From assembly GCA_944332105.1 (NCBI GenBank), contig CALVJI010000021.1:1-14499 (forward strand): a DNA stretch of 14,499 nucleotides, given 5' to 3'. This document shows positions 1-7,033 of the stretch, in pieces. The position numbers and the translations under genes are program-made. A model generated the notes under the pieces. That model did not search any database. It saw only the letters and a program-made list of their open reading frames with translations, and was not told the DNA's origin. Position 1 is the first letter of the stretch. Each line of letters begins with the position of its first letter. This stretch comes from an uncultured Bacilli bacterium (GTDB lineage Bacteria; Bacillota_I; Bacilli_A; RF39; UBA660).

Positions 1-65
1 GCATCAACAACTATATCCCCATTTTTATTTTTATATATCAACAGATTATTTTATTCATTTAACAT
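1..65 (-). pseudogene. Edge fragment resembling a RhuM-family N-terminus, interrupted by a stop
   Basis: Read on the minus strand from the ATG at 63-65, the frame gives Met-Leu-Asn-Glu, then TAA (51-53), then NNLLIYKNKNGDIVVDA up to the window edge. The residues after the stop resemble the start of RhuM-family proteins (a DNA-associated family found in islands and prophages), which begin with a short strand of this kind before a conserved TVWLTQ-like segment that would lie outside this window. A GGAG lies about 11 bases before the ATG, so translation would start and end after four codons. No good ribosome site precedes the later CTG/TTG codons. Either the gene is broken or an unusual start is used. 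Only about 17 residues are visible, so the family call is weak. Confidence 0.3.
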
Positions 66-153
66 TTGCAGCTCATCTCCTTTCTTCTCATAACAATGTC
101 ATATCCACTACACTTGGCATGAAAATGAATAATAATCACACCATCATATCTAT

Positions 154-182
154 ATATTAACCCATTAAGAAAATTTTTACAA
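154..182 (-). promoter_or_regulatory. Possible sigma-A-type promoter for the edge reading frame
   Basis: On the minus strand a TTGTAA (177-182) lies 17 bases before TAATAT (154-159), followed by about 80 bases of leader before the ATG at 63-65. The spacing is ideal, but the surroundings are so AT-rich that chance matches are likely. I see no gene in 66-230. Confidence 0.35.
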
Positions 183-230
183 CTCGTCCTATTTTCTTCT
201 TTTTAAACGAATACAATTTATCTGGACACA

Positions 231-270
231 TAAAAACCTCTTTCTACCTTGTTCAAGAAAAGAGGCTTTA
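231..270 (-). terminator. Intrinsic terminator after the GNAT pseudogene
   Basis: The minus-strand transcript can pair CCTCTTT (259-265) with AAAGAGG (237-243) around a 15-base loop, followed by TTTTTA. It lies about 25 bases after the original stop of the acetyltransferase reading frame at 295, as expected if the gene once ended there rather than at the internal TAA. Confidence 0.7.
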
Positions 271-294
271 ATCTAACTTTCAAGAAAACATATT

Positions 295-792
295 TTATTC
301 AACATGCTGTTTTACATGTTTCATATGAACATCATCTTTTGTATATCCATCATGATCCATTTCAAAACCTGTTTTACTATAACACCCTATTGCCTTTTGA
401 TTTGATTTAAAAACGTACAACTCAAAACCAGCTAATCCAATTTATTCATATCCATATTTTAAAATGGTATTTATTGCTTCAAAACCATAACCTTTATTTT
501 GTTTATTTGGTGTAAGAGCAATAGCGATTTCTCCTATATTATTTTTAATACTTGGTATCTCAATAATCCCAATAAAATTTTTTGTGCTTTTTTCAATTAA
601 AGAAAAAATAATATGATTTTGTTCTAAACATTTATAAATCCAATTCAATATCTGCTTATCAGTAAATTCTTTCCTTTTTCCATACAATACTTCTTGGATT
701 TCGGCATTATTATACATTTTTAAATAATCTGTTACTAATAATTCAGACATTCGAGTATAATAAATTCTTTCTGATTCTAATATAACTTCCAT
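295..792 (-). pseudogene. GNAT-family N-acetyltransferase broken by one in-frame TAA
   Basis: The first 116 codons (792 to the TAA at 442-444) encode the N-terminal and central part of a RimJ/RimL-type GNAT acetyltransferase. It has an R/YYTRM-type opening and the acetyl-CoA segment IALTPNKQNKGYGFEAI, equivalent to the Q/RxxGxG/A loop. Translation of the same frame past the TAA continues the family pattern without a frameshift: IGLAGFELYVFKSN, then QKAIGCYSKTGFE, ending at TAA 295-297. In relatives this block (ELxVFxxNxxAIxxYxKxGF) forms the last strands and helix of the fold. The whole frame is 165 sense positions counting the interrupted one, normal for the family. A GAA (or similar) to TAA change is the simplest explanation. 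The ribosome site before the ATG is weak. The truncated product would lack the C-terminal part of the acetyl-CoA site, so it is probably non-functional. The substrate cannot be told. Confidence 0.82.
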
Positions 793-854
793 TTTTTCAT
801 CTATTCTATTTCTTCAAAACACCTAAAAAATTTCTAACTATGCTAACATATCTA

Positions 855-1913
855 TTATTTTTTTTGGTTAGTATCTTTTTTTACTAATTTTTTTTGAAAT
901 CCCAGTTCTTCAGCTTTGGTCGCGACTGCCTTTGGTGTTCTATTTAAATGCTTGGCTATTTCCAAATAAGTCATCTCATTATAATTTTCTCTTAAATATT
1001 TCACTTCTTTACCCTTCCAATATTGCGGTAAACTATAACTATATCCCATACCTCTAAGCAAGTACGCAACAGCCAACTCACTGCGCTTTATTTTTTTCGC
1101 AATTTCTAGATAACTTTTTCCCATTTTAAGTAAACTTTCAGCTTGCTTTATTTCATCTTCTGTCCATTTACGATACCCAGTAGGATTTTCTCTAATATCT
1201 TTTCTTCTTTTTTCTTTTAGCCAATCTGGTTCAATCCCCAGTATGTTTTCTTCTAGCATTCTTGAATCCCACTCATTTTGATTATTTTCTAAAAAATGTT
1301 TTAGATCTTCTAAAGTAATAACATAATATGTTCTGTTTTTGGTTACTTGATGTTTTTGCAAATTTAAGCCTAAGTGAACCCATGTTGTCATTACTCGATC
1401 ACGTTTAACCTGTAAAAGTTCACATATATCTGATACGGTTATAAATTCATAATTATTTTGAATCATCGGGCCAAGTCCCATTCTTCCAGCTTTCACTTTT
1501 AAAGAAAAGACAGATCTTTTCATCTTTTTGGCGATTTTTTCAATAGATTTAGTACCCCATAATTCAGCCAAAGTTTTTTCTTCCTCTTTTGTCCACTCTC
1601 TTCTATCTTGTATTAAAGTTATGCCAAGCTTTCTAGCCTTCAAATAAACAGCTTTTTCTGTCTTATTCATCAGTTTAGCAATTTTAGAATAATGATACTT
1701 AGTAGCTAATAATCGCAGTTTTTCTATCTCTTCGGGTGTCCATACATTAGATATAGGGATTTCTAAACCTTTGCTTTTTGCTACTCTACAAATAGCTTCC
1801 CAAGAGCAATTAAATTTGCTTCGCATTTTATTAGGAGATTCCTTTCCCCAATTCTTTACAATATATTCTATTTCTTCATCACTAAATTCTCGTTTTTTTC
1901 CGTTCATAAACAT
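855..1913 (-). CDS. Multi-repeat Myb/SANT-like helix-turn-helix protein with an internal excisionase-like domain
   Basis: This 352-residue protein has five copies of a ~43-residue three-helix repeat with the pattern W-T-x-E-E...L...Y...IA..M.R...AV..KA..LG. They lie at about residues 8-53, 57-99, 106-148, 249-291 and 298-340. The first is the most diverged. Between copies 3 and 4 (about 156-213) is a different segment beginning FITVSDICELLQV and ending YYVITLEDLKHFLENN, which looks like a MerR/Xis-type winged helix. The repeats resemble GcrA/Myb-like DNA-binding domains seen in phage and mobile-element proteins, so sequence-specific DNA binding is inferred. No catalytic motif is visible. The start is either the ATG at 1913 (AAAGGGG seven bases upstream) or the ATG at 1907 (GAGGA six bases upstream). 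It lies about 95 bases downstream of the unknown gene at 2008-2550, with a possible weak promoter between them. Function in vivo is unknown; regulator of the adjacent kinase module or of an excised element are both possible. Confidence 0.85.
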   Translation of the reverse strand: MFMNGKKREFSDEEIEYIVKNWGKESPNKMRSKFNCSWEAICRVAKSKGLEIPISNVWTPEEIEKLRLLATKYHYSKIAKLMNKTEKAVYLKARKLGITLIQDRREWTKEEEKTLAELWGTKSIEKIAKKMKRSVFSLKVKAGRMGLGPMIQNNYEFITVSDICELLQVKRDRVMTTWVHLGLNLQKHQVTKNRTYYVITLEDLKHFLENNQNEWDSRMLEENILGIEPDWLKEKRRKDIRENPTGYRKWTEDEIKQAESLLKMGKSYLEIAKKIKRSELAVAYLLRGMGYSYSLPQYWKGKEVKYLRENYNEMTYLEIAKHLNRTPKAVATKAEELGFQKKLVKKDTNQKK

Positions 1914-2007
1914 TCCTCATCCCCTTTCATTCTAGTATCACAAATTTCCATATATATAGCCTCTTTCTTATTTGATAAAAAACTCCATTCAAATTTTATT
2001 AGTAACT

Positions 2008-2550
2008 CTATTTTTTCCGTGGCGTTTTAAAATAATAATTTTTCAAACTATATTCTTGTTCTAATTCTTGAAACATCTTAGCATAATCTTCTTTATCTAG
2101 ATCTTTCAAACTTTGTAGCATCATATCTACAACATAATTATTCATCCAAATGTTTCTATCTAACTTTTCATTGAACATATAAGAACAATATTGATTATCT
2201 TGCAAAAGAGTATATCCCCGATAAATATCATTTTTAAAAATAGCATAAATATCTGAAATTTTATTAGCAAACAAAACAATAATAGGTGATTTAACTAATA
2301 CTTGATTACGAATGTCATCCTCAATCTGTAAATCTGCAAAAAACTTTTTCAAATAATTCAAATTTTCTATTGAAAAAACTTCAACATCAATTACTAACTT
2401 TATATTAGGAGCATAATATTTTAAAGAAACCAATAAGTTTTGTAAAAAATGCAAATAATCTTCACACGAAAAAGCAAAAACTTTTTGAAAATTGTGATAC
2501 AAACTTGGGCCTGTAGAAACAAGATATTCTCTAAATTCTTTTAACGTCAT
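2008..2550 (-). CDS. Protein of unknown function, coupled to the HipA-like kinase
   Basis: I do not recognise this 180-residue protein. It is soluble, rich in Lys, Tyr, Phe and Leu, with no signal peptide, membrane helix or cysteine motif. The middle alternates predicted strands and helices (IKLVIDVEVFS near residue 50, SPIIVLFAN near 88), suggesting an alpha/beta fold, and the C-terminus is helical and basic (ending KTPRKK). The start is well supported: GGGGGAG lies six bases before the ATG. The start region overlaps the last 20 bases of the kinase gene, including its stop, which implies translational coupling and a shared job. It could be an antitoxin, a substrate or an adaptor of the kinase. 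This is inferred from position only. Confidence 0.8.
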   Translation of the reverse strand: MTLKEFREYLVSTGPSLYHNFQKVFAFSCEDYLHFLQNLLVSLKYYAPNIKLVIDVEVFSIENLNYLKKFFADLQIEDDIRNQVLVKSPIIVLFANKISDIYAIFKNDIYRGYTLLQDNQYCSYMFNEKLDRNIWMNNYVVDMMLQSLKDLDKEDYAKMFQELEQEYSLKNYYFKTPRKK

Positions 2551-3817
2551 TTTGTACTCCCCCTAGCGCATTTTTAATAAGCTCAACATTATTTTCTAAT
2601 ACCGTTACTACCATAACTTTAACTTTATCAGGAATCGGTATTTTTGTGTTATTTTCAACAACAGTAAATATCTTTTCAATTTTTTCAGGTGTCAATATTG
2701 AACAAGCATTTTCTAACATCTCTATAAACTCGTTAGAAGAGTGTTGCACATATTTTTGAATCATTAAAGGATTTTTATTACGCTCAATGACATCCTCATA
2801 GTCCACTTTAAGTCCCGAAAAAGACTTATTGATAGTAGAACTTATTAAGTCTAATAGCCTATTTTCTGTTCGATCATTTAAATTTTCATTTTTTAAACGA
2901 TAGACATGTTCATTAATATTCTGAATCGCTTTTTCTCTATTTAAAGCACAAATAGCTGAATTATCATATAAAGCGGCCAAACGAATTGTATGATTTTTAT
3001 GATCAATAATTAAACTCCAATTATCAGCGTGCCTATCGCCTTGTGAAGTAATAATATCAAAAACAAACATCTTTGTAAAATCTTGCATAATTGGCATGAC
3101 TGAAGAAAGCGGATATTTATTTAAACGACAATAAATATCAATAACAGACCATAAATCATACAAATTATTACAATGAATAATACCACCTTTCATTTTGTTA
3201 AAATCCTCATTATACATTTCACAAATATCATCTAAGGATTCCAACAACGAAGATAGAAATTTAAGCAATTCTTGATCATTTAAACCATTTACTTGCACAT
3301 TTAAATGATCTGAAGAAAAAGGAACATATTGTAACATTTCTATTAAATCTGCCGTCAAATTTCTTTGATTCTCAACCGACAAATTTGAAAGTTCTTCTAA
3401 CTCATAAATATGGTATTCTTCTTTTTTTTGAACATAAGCATTCTTTAACAAAAATAACGGTTGCAAATATTCTGAAAAAACAGAATTAATAATTTCCGTT
3501 CCCGATTTCATTTCTTCGTCAATATTTTCATCAACAACACTTTTCGTTATAACACCACGATTTCCATTATAGATAGCCAAATCATACTGAGCACATTTAA
3601 TACCTAAGAGCTTAGCAATTTCATAAGCGATTAATTCAGCATAATCTTCATATGTTTTTTCATAAACATCTTTATACATGTACGAATATTTATTAAACCA
3701 AAATTTATTTCCTCTGGCTCCCCTTTGTTCAGCTTCATCATAACGAATGCTCTTTTCTTCCATTGCTTTATCAATATTAATTCTTCCGTTTACTCGATAT
3801 TTATCAAAATCTTCCAT
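2531..3817 (-). CDS. HipA-like serine/threonine kinase (HipA_C/CtkA-type)
   Basis: HipA-family enzymes phosphorylate protein targets (glutamyl-tRNA synthetase for E. coli HipA; other targets for relatives) and are often toxins. Here, numbering from the preferred start, GARGNKFWFNK near residues 33-43 resembles the nucleotide-binding loop region. ELIAYEIAKLLGIKCAQYDLA near 61-81 followed by NGNRGVITKS is the typical HipA-like core helix and strand. GDRHADN at 260-266 is the catalytic loop (Asp261, Asn266) and YDNS at 284-287 supplies the metal-binding Asp. All key residues look intact. The long helical segment between the lobes and the C-terminal helical domain are in keeping with CtkA-type proteins. 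At 428 residues it is near the usual length. The start at 3817 is chosen because GGGTGGAG precedes it closely; an upstream ATG at 3847 has no such site. The classic HipB-type antitoxin is not adjacent. Instead the gene overlaps an unknown gene and is followed by the multi-repeat DNA-binding protein. It begins 41 bases after lepB and may be read from that transcript. Confidence 0.82.
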   Translation of the reverse strand: MEDFDKYRVNGRINIDKAMEEKSIRYDEAEQRGARGNKFWFNKYSYMYKDVYEKTYEDYAELIAYEIAKLLGIKCAQYDLAIYNGNRGVITKSVVDENIDEEMKSGTEIINSVFSEYLQPLFLLKNAYVQKKEEYHIYELEELSNLSVENQRNLTADLIEMLQYVPFSSDHLNVQVNGLNDQELLKFLSSLLESLDDICEMYNEDFNKMKGGIIHCNNLYDLWSVIDIYCRLNKYPLSSVMPIMQDFTKMFVFDIITSQGDRHADNWSLIIDHKNHTIRLAALYDNSAICALNREKAIQNINEHVYRLKNENLNDRTENRLLDLISSTINKSFSGLKVDYEDVIERNKNPLMIQKYVQHSSNEFIEMLENACSILTPEKIEKIFTVVENNTKIPIPDKVKVMVVTVLENNVELIKNALGGVQNDVKRI

Positions 3818-3858
3818 ATAGCTCCACCCTTCAGTCTTTTTATTCATTACATAAATTT

Positions 3859-4362
3859 TTACTCTACAACTCCAAATTTACTAAACGGCCAAATAACAAA
3901 ATTTGTGTGTCCTTCAATATCTTTACGATGAACAGGACCAATTACCCGACTATCTAAAGAAATAACCCGATTATCTCCCAATAAAAAGTATTCATCGTCC
4001 CCCAAAGTTACTGCTTCAAAATCACTGGTTTCATTTGTAGCATAAGGATCATCTATTTGGCGATCGTTAATATAAAGAATACCATTCTCACATTTTATCG
4101 TTTCCCCAGGTAAGCCATAAACCCTTTTAATTAACGTATCATCTTTTTTTCCATCAACAATTAAATCAGCTACAACCATATCATATCTTTCAATATTTCC
4201 AACTTTATACAAAAGCATAATTTCATCCCCTGTTAAAGTATCATACATACTTTGTCCATTAACTTTAATCGGTGTAACTAAAAAAGAACGAATTAAAATA
4301 ACAACAAGTAAAATTACTACATAAGGTAATATTTCTTTTACTATTTTCACCACAATCACCAT
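3859..4362 (-). CDS. lepB: Signal peptidase I
   Basis: This membrane-anchored serine protease removes signal peptides from exported proteins on the outer face of the membrane. One N-terminal membrane helix spans about residues 11-29. The catalytic serine is in NGQSM (Ser38) and the general-base lysine in LIKRVYGLPGE (Lys79). The GDNRVISLDSRVIGPV block near the C-terminus matches box E of the family. At 167 residues it is a normal Gram-positive SipS-type enzyme. The ATG at 4362 has only a weak ribosome site; GTG codons at positions 2, 4 and 5 with GGATGGTG upstream are alternatives. It follows rplS after that gene's terminator, an arrangement common in Firmicutes, where rbgA and rnhB often come next; here the HipA-like gene follows instead. 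Confidence 0.95.
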   Translation of the reverse strand: MVIVVKIVKEILPYVVILLVVILIRSFLVTPIKVNGQSMYDTLTGDEIMLLYKVGNIERYDMVVADLIVDGKKDDTLIKRVYGLPGETIKCENGILYINDRQIDDPYATNETSDFEAVTLGDDEYFLLGDNRVISLDSRVIGPVHRKDIEGHTNFVIWPFSKFGVVE

Positions 4363-4370
4363 CCATTAGT

Positions 4371-4379
4371 ATTCTATCA
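4371..4379 (-). promoter_or_regulatory. Possible extended -10 promoter for lepB
   Basis: Minus-strand TGATAGAAT is a TGn-extended -10 element between the rplS terminator and lepB. No convincing -35 is present. Transcription would begin almost at the ATG, so the mRNA would be nearly leaderless unless one of the internal GTG starts is used. Confidence 0.35.
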
Positions 4380-4404
4380 TGTTTCCTTTATAAAATCTAC
4401 GACA

Positions 4405-4433
4405 CAAAAAAACAAAATGATTTCTCACTTTGT
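4405..4433 (-). terminator. Intrinsic terminator after rplS
   Basis: The minus-strand RNA pairs ACAAAGTGA (4425-4433) with TCATTTTGT (4412-4420) over nine base pairs with one G-U, around a GAAA tetraloop, followed directly by TTTTTT. It begins seven bases after the rplS stop codon. Confidence 0.9.
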
Positions 4434-4439
4434 CTTAAA

Positions 4440-4799
4440 TTAAGCTGCTTTAACAGAATCGTTTCTTTCTTTAACTTTATATTCTTTACGCATTCCTTTA
4501 ATGAAGTTCAATTTAGCTCTTCTTACCATACCTTTTCTGACAACAGTAATCTTGTCAATAGTTGGAGCATTAACAGGGAAAATACGTACAACACCAACAC
4601 CGCCTGATTTTTTACGAACCGAAATAGTTTCTGAAACAGAACCACCTTTTTTCGCAACTACAAGGCCTTCGAAAGCTTGAATACGTTCTTTTTTACCTTC
4701 TTTTACCCATACATCAACACGTACAGTATCGCCTACACGAATTTCTGGAATATCCTTGCGAATATGTTTAGCATTAACTTTGTCTACTAAATTTGCCAT
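4440..4799 (-). CDS. rplS: Large ribosomal subunit protein bL19
   Basis: L19 sits at the 30S-50S interface and stabilises an intersubunit bridge. The 119-residue sequence is full length and matches the family from DIPEIRVGDTVRVDVWVKEG near residue 16 through the AFEGLVVAKKGG, ETISVRKKSGGVGVVRIFP and RRAKLNFIK blocks. A purine-rich AAAGGA lies nine bases before the ATG. The gene has its own promoter, a structured leader and a terminator, so it is mostly a single-gene transcript, with lepB downstream probably fed by readthrough or its own promoter. Confidence 0.97.
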   Translation of the reverse strand: MANLVDKVNAKHIRKDIPEIRVGDTVRVDVWVKEGKKERIQAFEGLVVAKKGGSVSETISVRKKSGGVGVVRIFPVNAPTIDKITVVRKGMVRRAKLNFIKGMRKEYKVKERNDSVKAA

Positions 4800-4826
4800 A
4801 CATTCATTTCCTTTCTATCTTAAATT

Positions 4827-4864
4827 ACATATCATCATTATTTAAAAATAAGCGGATAATACAT
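4827..4864 (-). promoter_or_regulatory. L19 leader hairpin, probable autoregulatory element
   Basis: In the rplS 5' leader the minus-strand RNA pairs AUGUAUUAUC (4855-4864) with GAUGAUAUGU (4827-4836) over ten positions including G-U pairs. An asymmetric CGC bulge then leads to an apical UUAUUU/AAAUAA hairpin (4838-4851). It lies between the promoter and the ribosome site. Low-GC Gram-positive rplS genes are known to carry an L19 leader motif thought to be bound by L19 itself. Position and shape fit this; the match to the consensus was judged by eye only. Confidence 0.6.
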
Positions 4865-4886
4865 CACTTTTTTCAAAAGCAAATTG

Positions 4887-4915
4887 ATTATACCATGAAC
4901 TTCCCGTATTTTCAA
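4887..4915 (-). promoter_or_regulatory. rplS promoter
   Basis: Minus-strand TTGAAA (4910-4915) and a perfect TATAAT (4887-4892) are separated by exactly 17 bases. The -35 box contains the TGA stop codon of the upstream VanZ gene. The leader to the rplS ATG is about 80 bases and contains the L19 hairpin. Confidence 0.85.
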
Positions 4916-5340
4916 GCTTTTTTACGTTTCCAGAGATAGCCAAGGAAAATTCCTACGGCACTTCCAGAAAAATCAATCAAAACATCAATAGGACTTGCCA
5001 CTCTTCCTCCGACAAAAATTTGATGTATTTCATCGGTAAACGCATAAAAAAAACAAAAAAGTAAACAACAAAGAATTTCTCTTTTATGTAAAGTTCGATA
5101 CTGCGCAAATAAATAAGAAGTCCATAACCCTAACCACAAAAACTCAGTAAAATGGGCAAATTTACGAATAAGATAACTAAAAATAGGTGAAGTTAAAGGA
5201 ATGTGAAAAAGATCCTCCAATGTTTTTAAAAGGCCATTAGAAAGTCCACTACTAGCCGTTCCATTCTGACTAGAAAAAAAGAAGATAAGCAATAAAGCGC
5301 TTATCCATAATAGCCACGCTATTACTCTTTTTTTATTCAT
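4912..5340 (-). CDS. VanZ-family membrane protein
   Basis: VanZ-like proteins are small membrane proteins; the founding member gives low-level teicoplanin resistance, and most relatives have unknown envelope roles. The 142 residues show four hydrophobic segments and the family signatures FSSQ (22-25), RKFAHFTEF (59-67), TDEIHQ (102-107) and GGR followed by the Asp/Ile stretch at 119-123. The ATG at 5340 is preferred: GGGG lies seven bases upstream and the start overlaps the stop of the LCP gene by eight bases (ATGAATAA). An upstream ATG at 5361 has no ribosome site. The coupling suggests it works with the LCP protein in wall-polymer assembly. It ends in TGA, the only TGA stop I identified. 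Confidence 0.88.
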   Translation of the reverse strand: MNKKRVIAWLLWISALLLIFFFSSQNGTASSGLSNGLLKTLEDLFHIPLTSPIFSYLIRKFAHFTEFLWLGLWTSYLFAQYRTLHKREILCCLLFCFFYAFTDEIHQIFVGGRVASPIDVLIDFSGSAVGIFLGYLWKRKKA

Positions 5341-6805
5341 CTGGTGTCCCCAATACTTCATTTAATTTTTGAATCGCGGCAGTTACTGTCTCCATATTAG
5401 GATTCATAACATATAAGTTTTGATTTGGATAACTATAAGTAGGCATTCTTGCTCCAGTTCCATCTACATTAACACTTTCAAAATTCCATGAAGCCATATC
5501 ATCAATTTGCATTTTAACTAAACTCGTAATATCATCCATAGATAAATTGGTTTCAAAAGTACCACTAACTGCATTTAAAATATCAGAGTAATTTGTAATG
5601 AGCGTACTAGAACTTGTTACTTTATCAATAATAAGTTCAATAACTTGTTCTTGATTTTCGCCACGATGACGATCTCCTGTATCATATGCATAACGCTCTC
5701 TTGCAAAAGCAAGGGCACATCTACCACCAACATAGTTAAGTCCAGGATGGAAAGTACAACCTCTATCTGTGTAACAATCAAAAGAATAATCGACATCTGA
5801 ATTAATATTAATCCCGCCAATCGCATCTACTAAATTAACAACCGCATTAAAATTAACACGTACATAATAAGGAATTTCAATTTCTAATAAGTCTTCAATC
5901 GTTGCCATACTAAGATCTACTCCCCCAATCGCACCTGCATGGGTAAGTTTATCTTTATTACCAGTAGTACCATGAATCTGCACATAGTAATCTCTTGGAA
6001 TATGAACCATCAAAATATTTTTAGTAGTTGGATTCACCGCCATAATAATATTAACATCACTTAAACTTCTCGAAGGAAGGGAATTACTTCTCGTATCAAT
6101 ACCACTTAAATAAATAACAAAAGGTTCTTCAGTAACTTTAATACCAGTTTCCTCTGCTTTAACTTCAGTTTGAATCGTAATTGTATCTAAAATTTTAACC
6201 TTACTCTCATACTCTTCATCATTTTGAATCATTGCATCAAAATTACCAGAATTTGCTAAAACAATCATTTCATCATCATTCGTAACTTCTAATAATAAAT
6301 CCACAATACTTGTTTCTTCATATTCTAATTGAACTGCTACTTTATTTTGTAAAGCCTCTTCAATTCGACTCATATCATCCATATCTCGAACTGTTTTAAC
6401 TATTTGATTTTGAATATCTTGAATCGAATTAAAACTAGAATCTTTACTAACTACAATATTATATACATCCGTTTCAAAATAAACGCCTAAATTCTCTCTT
6501 AAAAAAGTCAAAGTATCATTAATTTTACAAATTGCAAAAGCTTCAACTGACATAAATAACAAAGTAAAAATATTTAAAACAATCAATAACCATACACGTG
6601 TCTTCTTATTCAAAATAAAAATACCATGAATCGATAATAAAACAACAAAAACAATAACGATCGCTAAAAAATACTTTAAAGGTAAAATATTAGCAGAATA
6701 AATAAAATATCCCAAAATAATCATAAACAAGATAGAAATAATCCACAACAGTAAACTAAATTTTCGTAAAGAAGAATTAGTTTCTCTTCTTTTTTTCTTT
6801 GCCAT
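5333..6805 (-). CDS. LytR-CpsA-Psr (LCP) family wall-polymer ligase
   Basis: LCP enzymes transfer undecaprenyl-phosphate-linked glycopolymers such as teichoic acids or capsule to peptidoglycan outside the membrane. The 490-residue protein has a basic start, three membrane helices (about 16-38, 45-65, 71-91), and an extracellular accessory region (about 100-225) with SKDSSFNS and LANSGNFDAMI motifs. The LCP domain runs from about 229 to 415: GIDTRS (Asp237), RSLSDVNIIM, HIPRDYYV, NKDKLTHAGAIGG, YYVRVNF, LVDAIGG, CALAFARERYAYDTGDRHRG and NQEQVIE. The conserved Arg and Asp residues that bind the pyrophosphate and metal appear present. The start at 6805 has AGTAGG six bases upstream; an in-frame TTG at 6829 is unlikely. 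Its stop overlaps the VanZ start. Confidence 0.93.
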   Translation of the reverse strand: MAKKKRRETNSSLRKFSLLLWIISILFMIILGYFIYSANILPLKYFLAIVIVFVVLLSIHGIFILNKKTRVWLLIVLNIFTLLFMSVEAFAICKINDTLTFLRENLGVYFETDVYNIVVSKDSSFNSIQDIQNQIVKTVRDMDDMSRIEEALQNKVAVQLEYEETSIVDLLLEVTNDDEMIVLANSGNFDAMIQNDEEYESKVKILDTITIQTEVKAEETGIKVTEEPFVIYLSGIDTRSNSLPSRSLSDVNIIMAVNPTTKNILMVHIPRDYYVQIHGTTGNKDKLTHAGAIGGVDLSMATIEDLLEIEIPYYVRVNFNAVVNLVDAIGGININSDVDYSFDCYTDRGCTFHPGLNYVGGRCALAFARERYAYDTGDRHRGENQEQVIELIIDKVTSSSTLITNYSDILNAVSGTFETNLSMDDITSLVKMQIDDMASWNFESVNVDGTGARMPTYSYPNQNLYVMNPNMETVTAAIQKLNEVLGTPDE

Positions 6806-6847
6806 TTTAAACCTACTTTCTTGCATCAATAAATTTTTTCATTACTC

Positions 6848-6876
6848 ATTATACTATAAATTTATTTTTTTTTCAT
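6848..6876 (-). promoter_or_regulatory. Promoter of the LCP-VanZ operon
   Basis: A minus-strand TATAAT (6848-6853) lies 17 bases after ATGAAA (6871-6876), about 43 bases before the LCP start. A TTGACA further upstream is not at promoter spacing from any clear -10. The remaining sequence to 7000 shows no gene. Confidence 0.6.
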
Positions 6877-6999
6877 CTTTTCTATCTCCGAATTGTCAAA
6901 TAAAGTCAAGAAAAAAACAATCTTCAAAATCGACTAAACAACTTTGAAAACTGGTTGAAAATGTACTTTTGTGCTCAACTTTTTTAAGGAAAATTGACA

Positions 7000-7033
7000 T
7001 AAAAAAATACTGATAATATTATTCCTCAGTATT
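7000..7033 (-). terminator. Intrinsic terminator overlapping the end of the cyclophilin gene
   Basis: AATACTGA (7026-7033), which lies inside the last codons of the gene, pairs with TCAGTATT (7006-7013), followed by a run of seven T. The loop is about 12 bases and contains the stop codon. Confidence 0.85.

Noticed and set aside
231..270. Inverted repeat as a transposon end
   Set aside because: It has the stem, spacing and T run of a terminator and no matching copy or target duplication was seen in the window.
295..792. Recoding of TAA as a sense codon to explain both interrupted frames
   Set aside because: TAA ends many intact genes here (rplS, lepB, LCP, polymerase, YolD, rpoZ), so it is a true stop; mutation or sequencing error is simpler.
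855..1913. The repeat protein as a transposase or recombinase
   Set aside because: Only DNA-binding repeats are visible; no DDE, Tyr or Ser recombinase catalytic motif.
3725..3931. Plus-strand open frame across the HipA-like and lepB junction
   Set aside because: No ribosome site or family resemblance; it lies opposite two well-supported genes.
4912..4914. A Mycoplasma-type code with TGA as tryptophan
   Set aside because: TGG is used for Trp throughout, and reading through the TGA of the VanZ gene would run into the rplS promoter with no family-like extension.
6877..7000. Short TTGAAAA direct repeats between the LCP and cyclophilin genes
   Set aside because: Two near-copies in AT-rich intergenic DNA, without symmetry or spacing to a promoter; probably chance.
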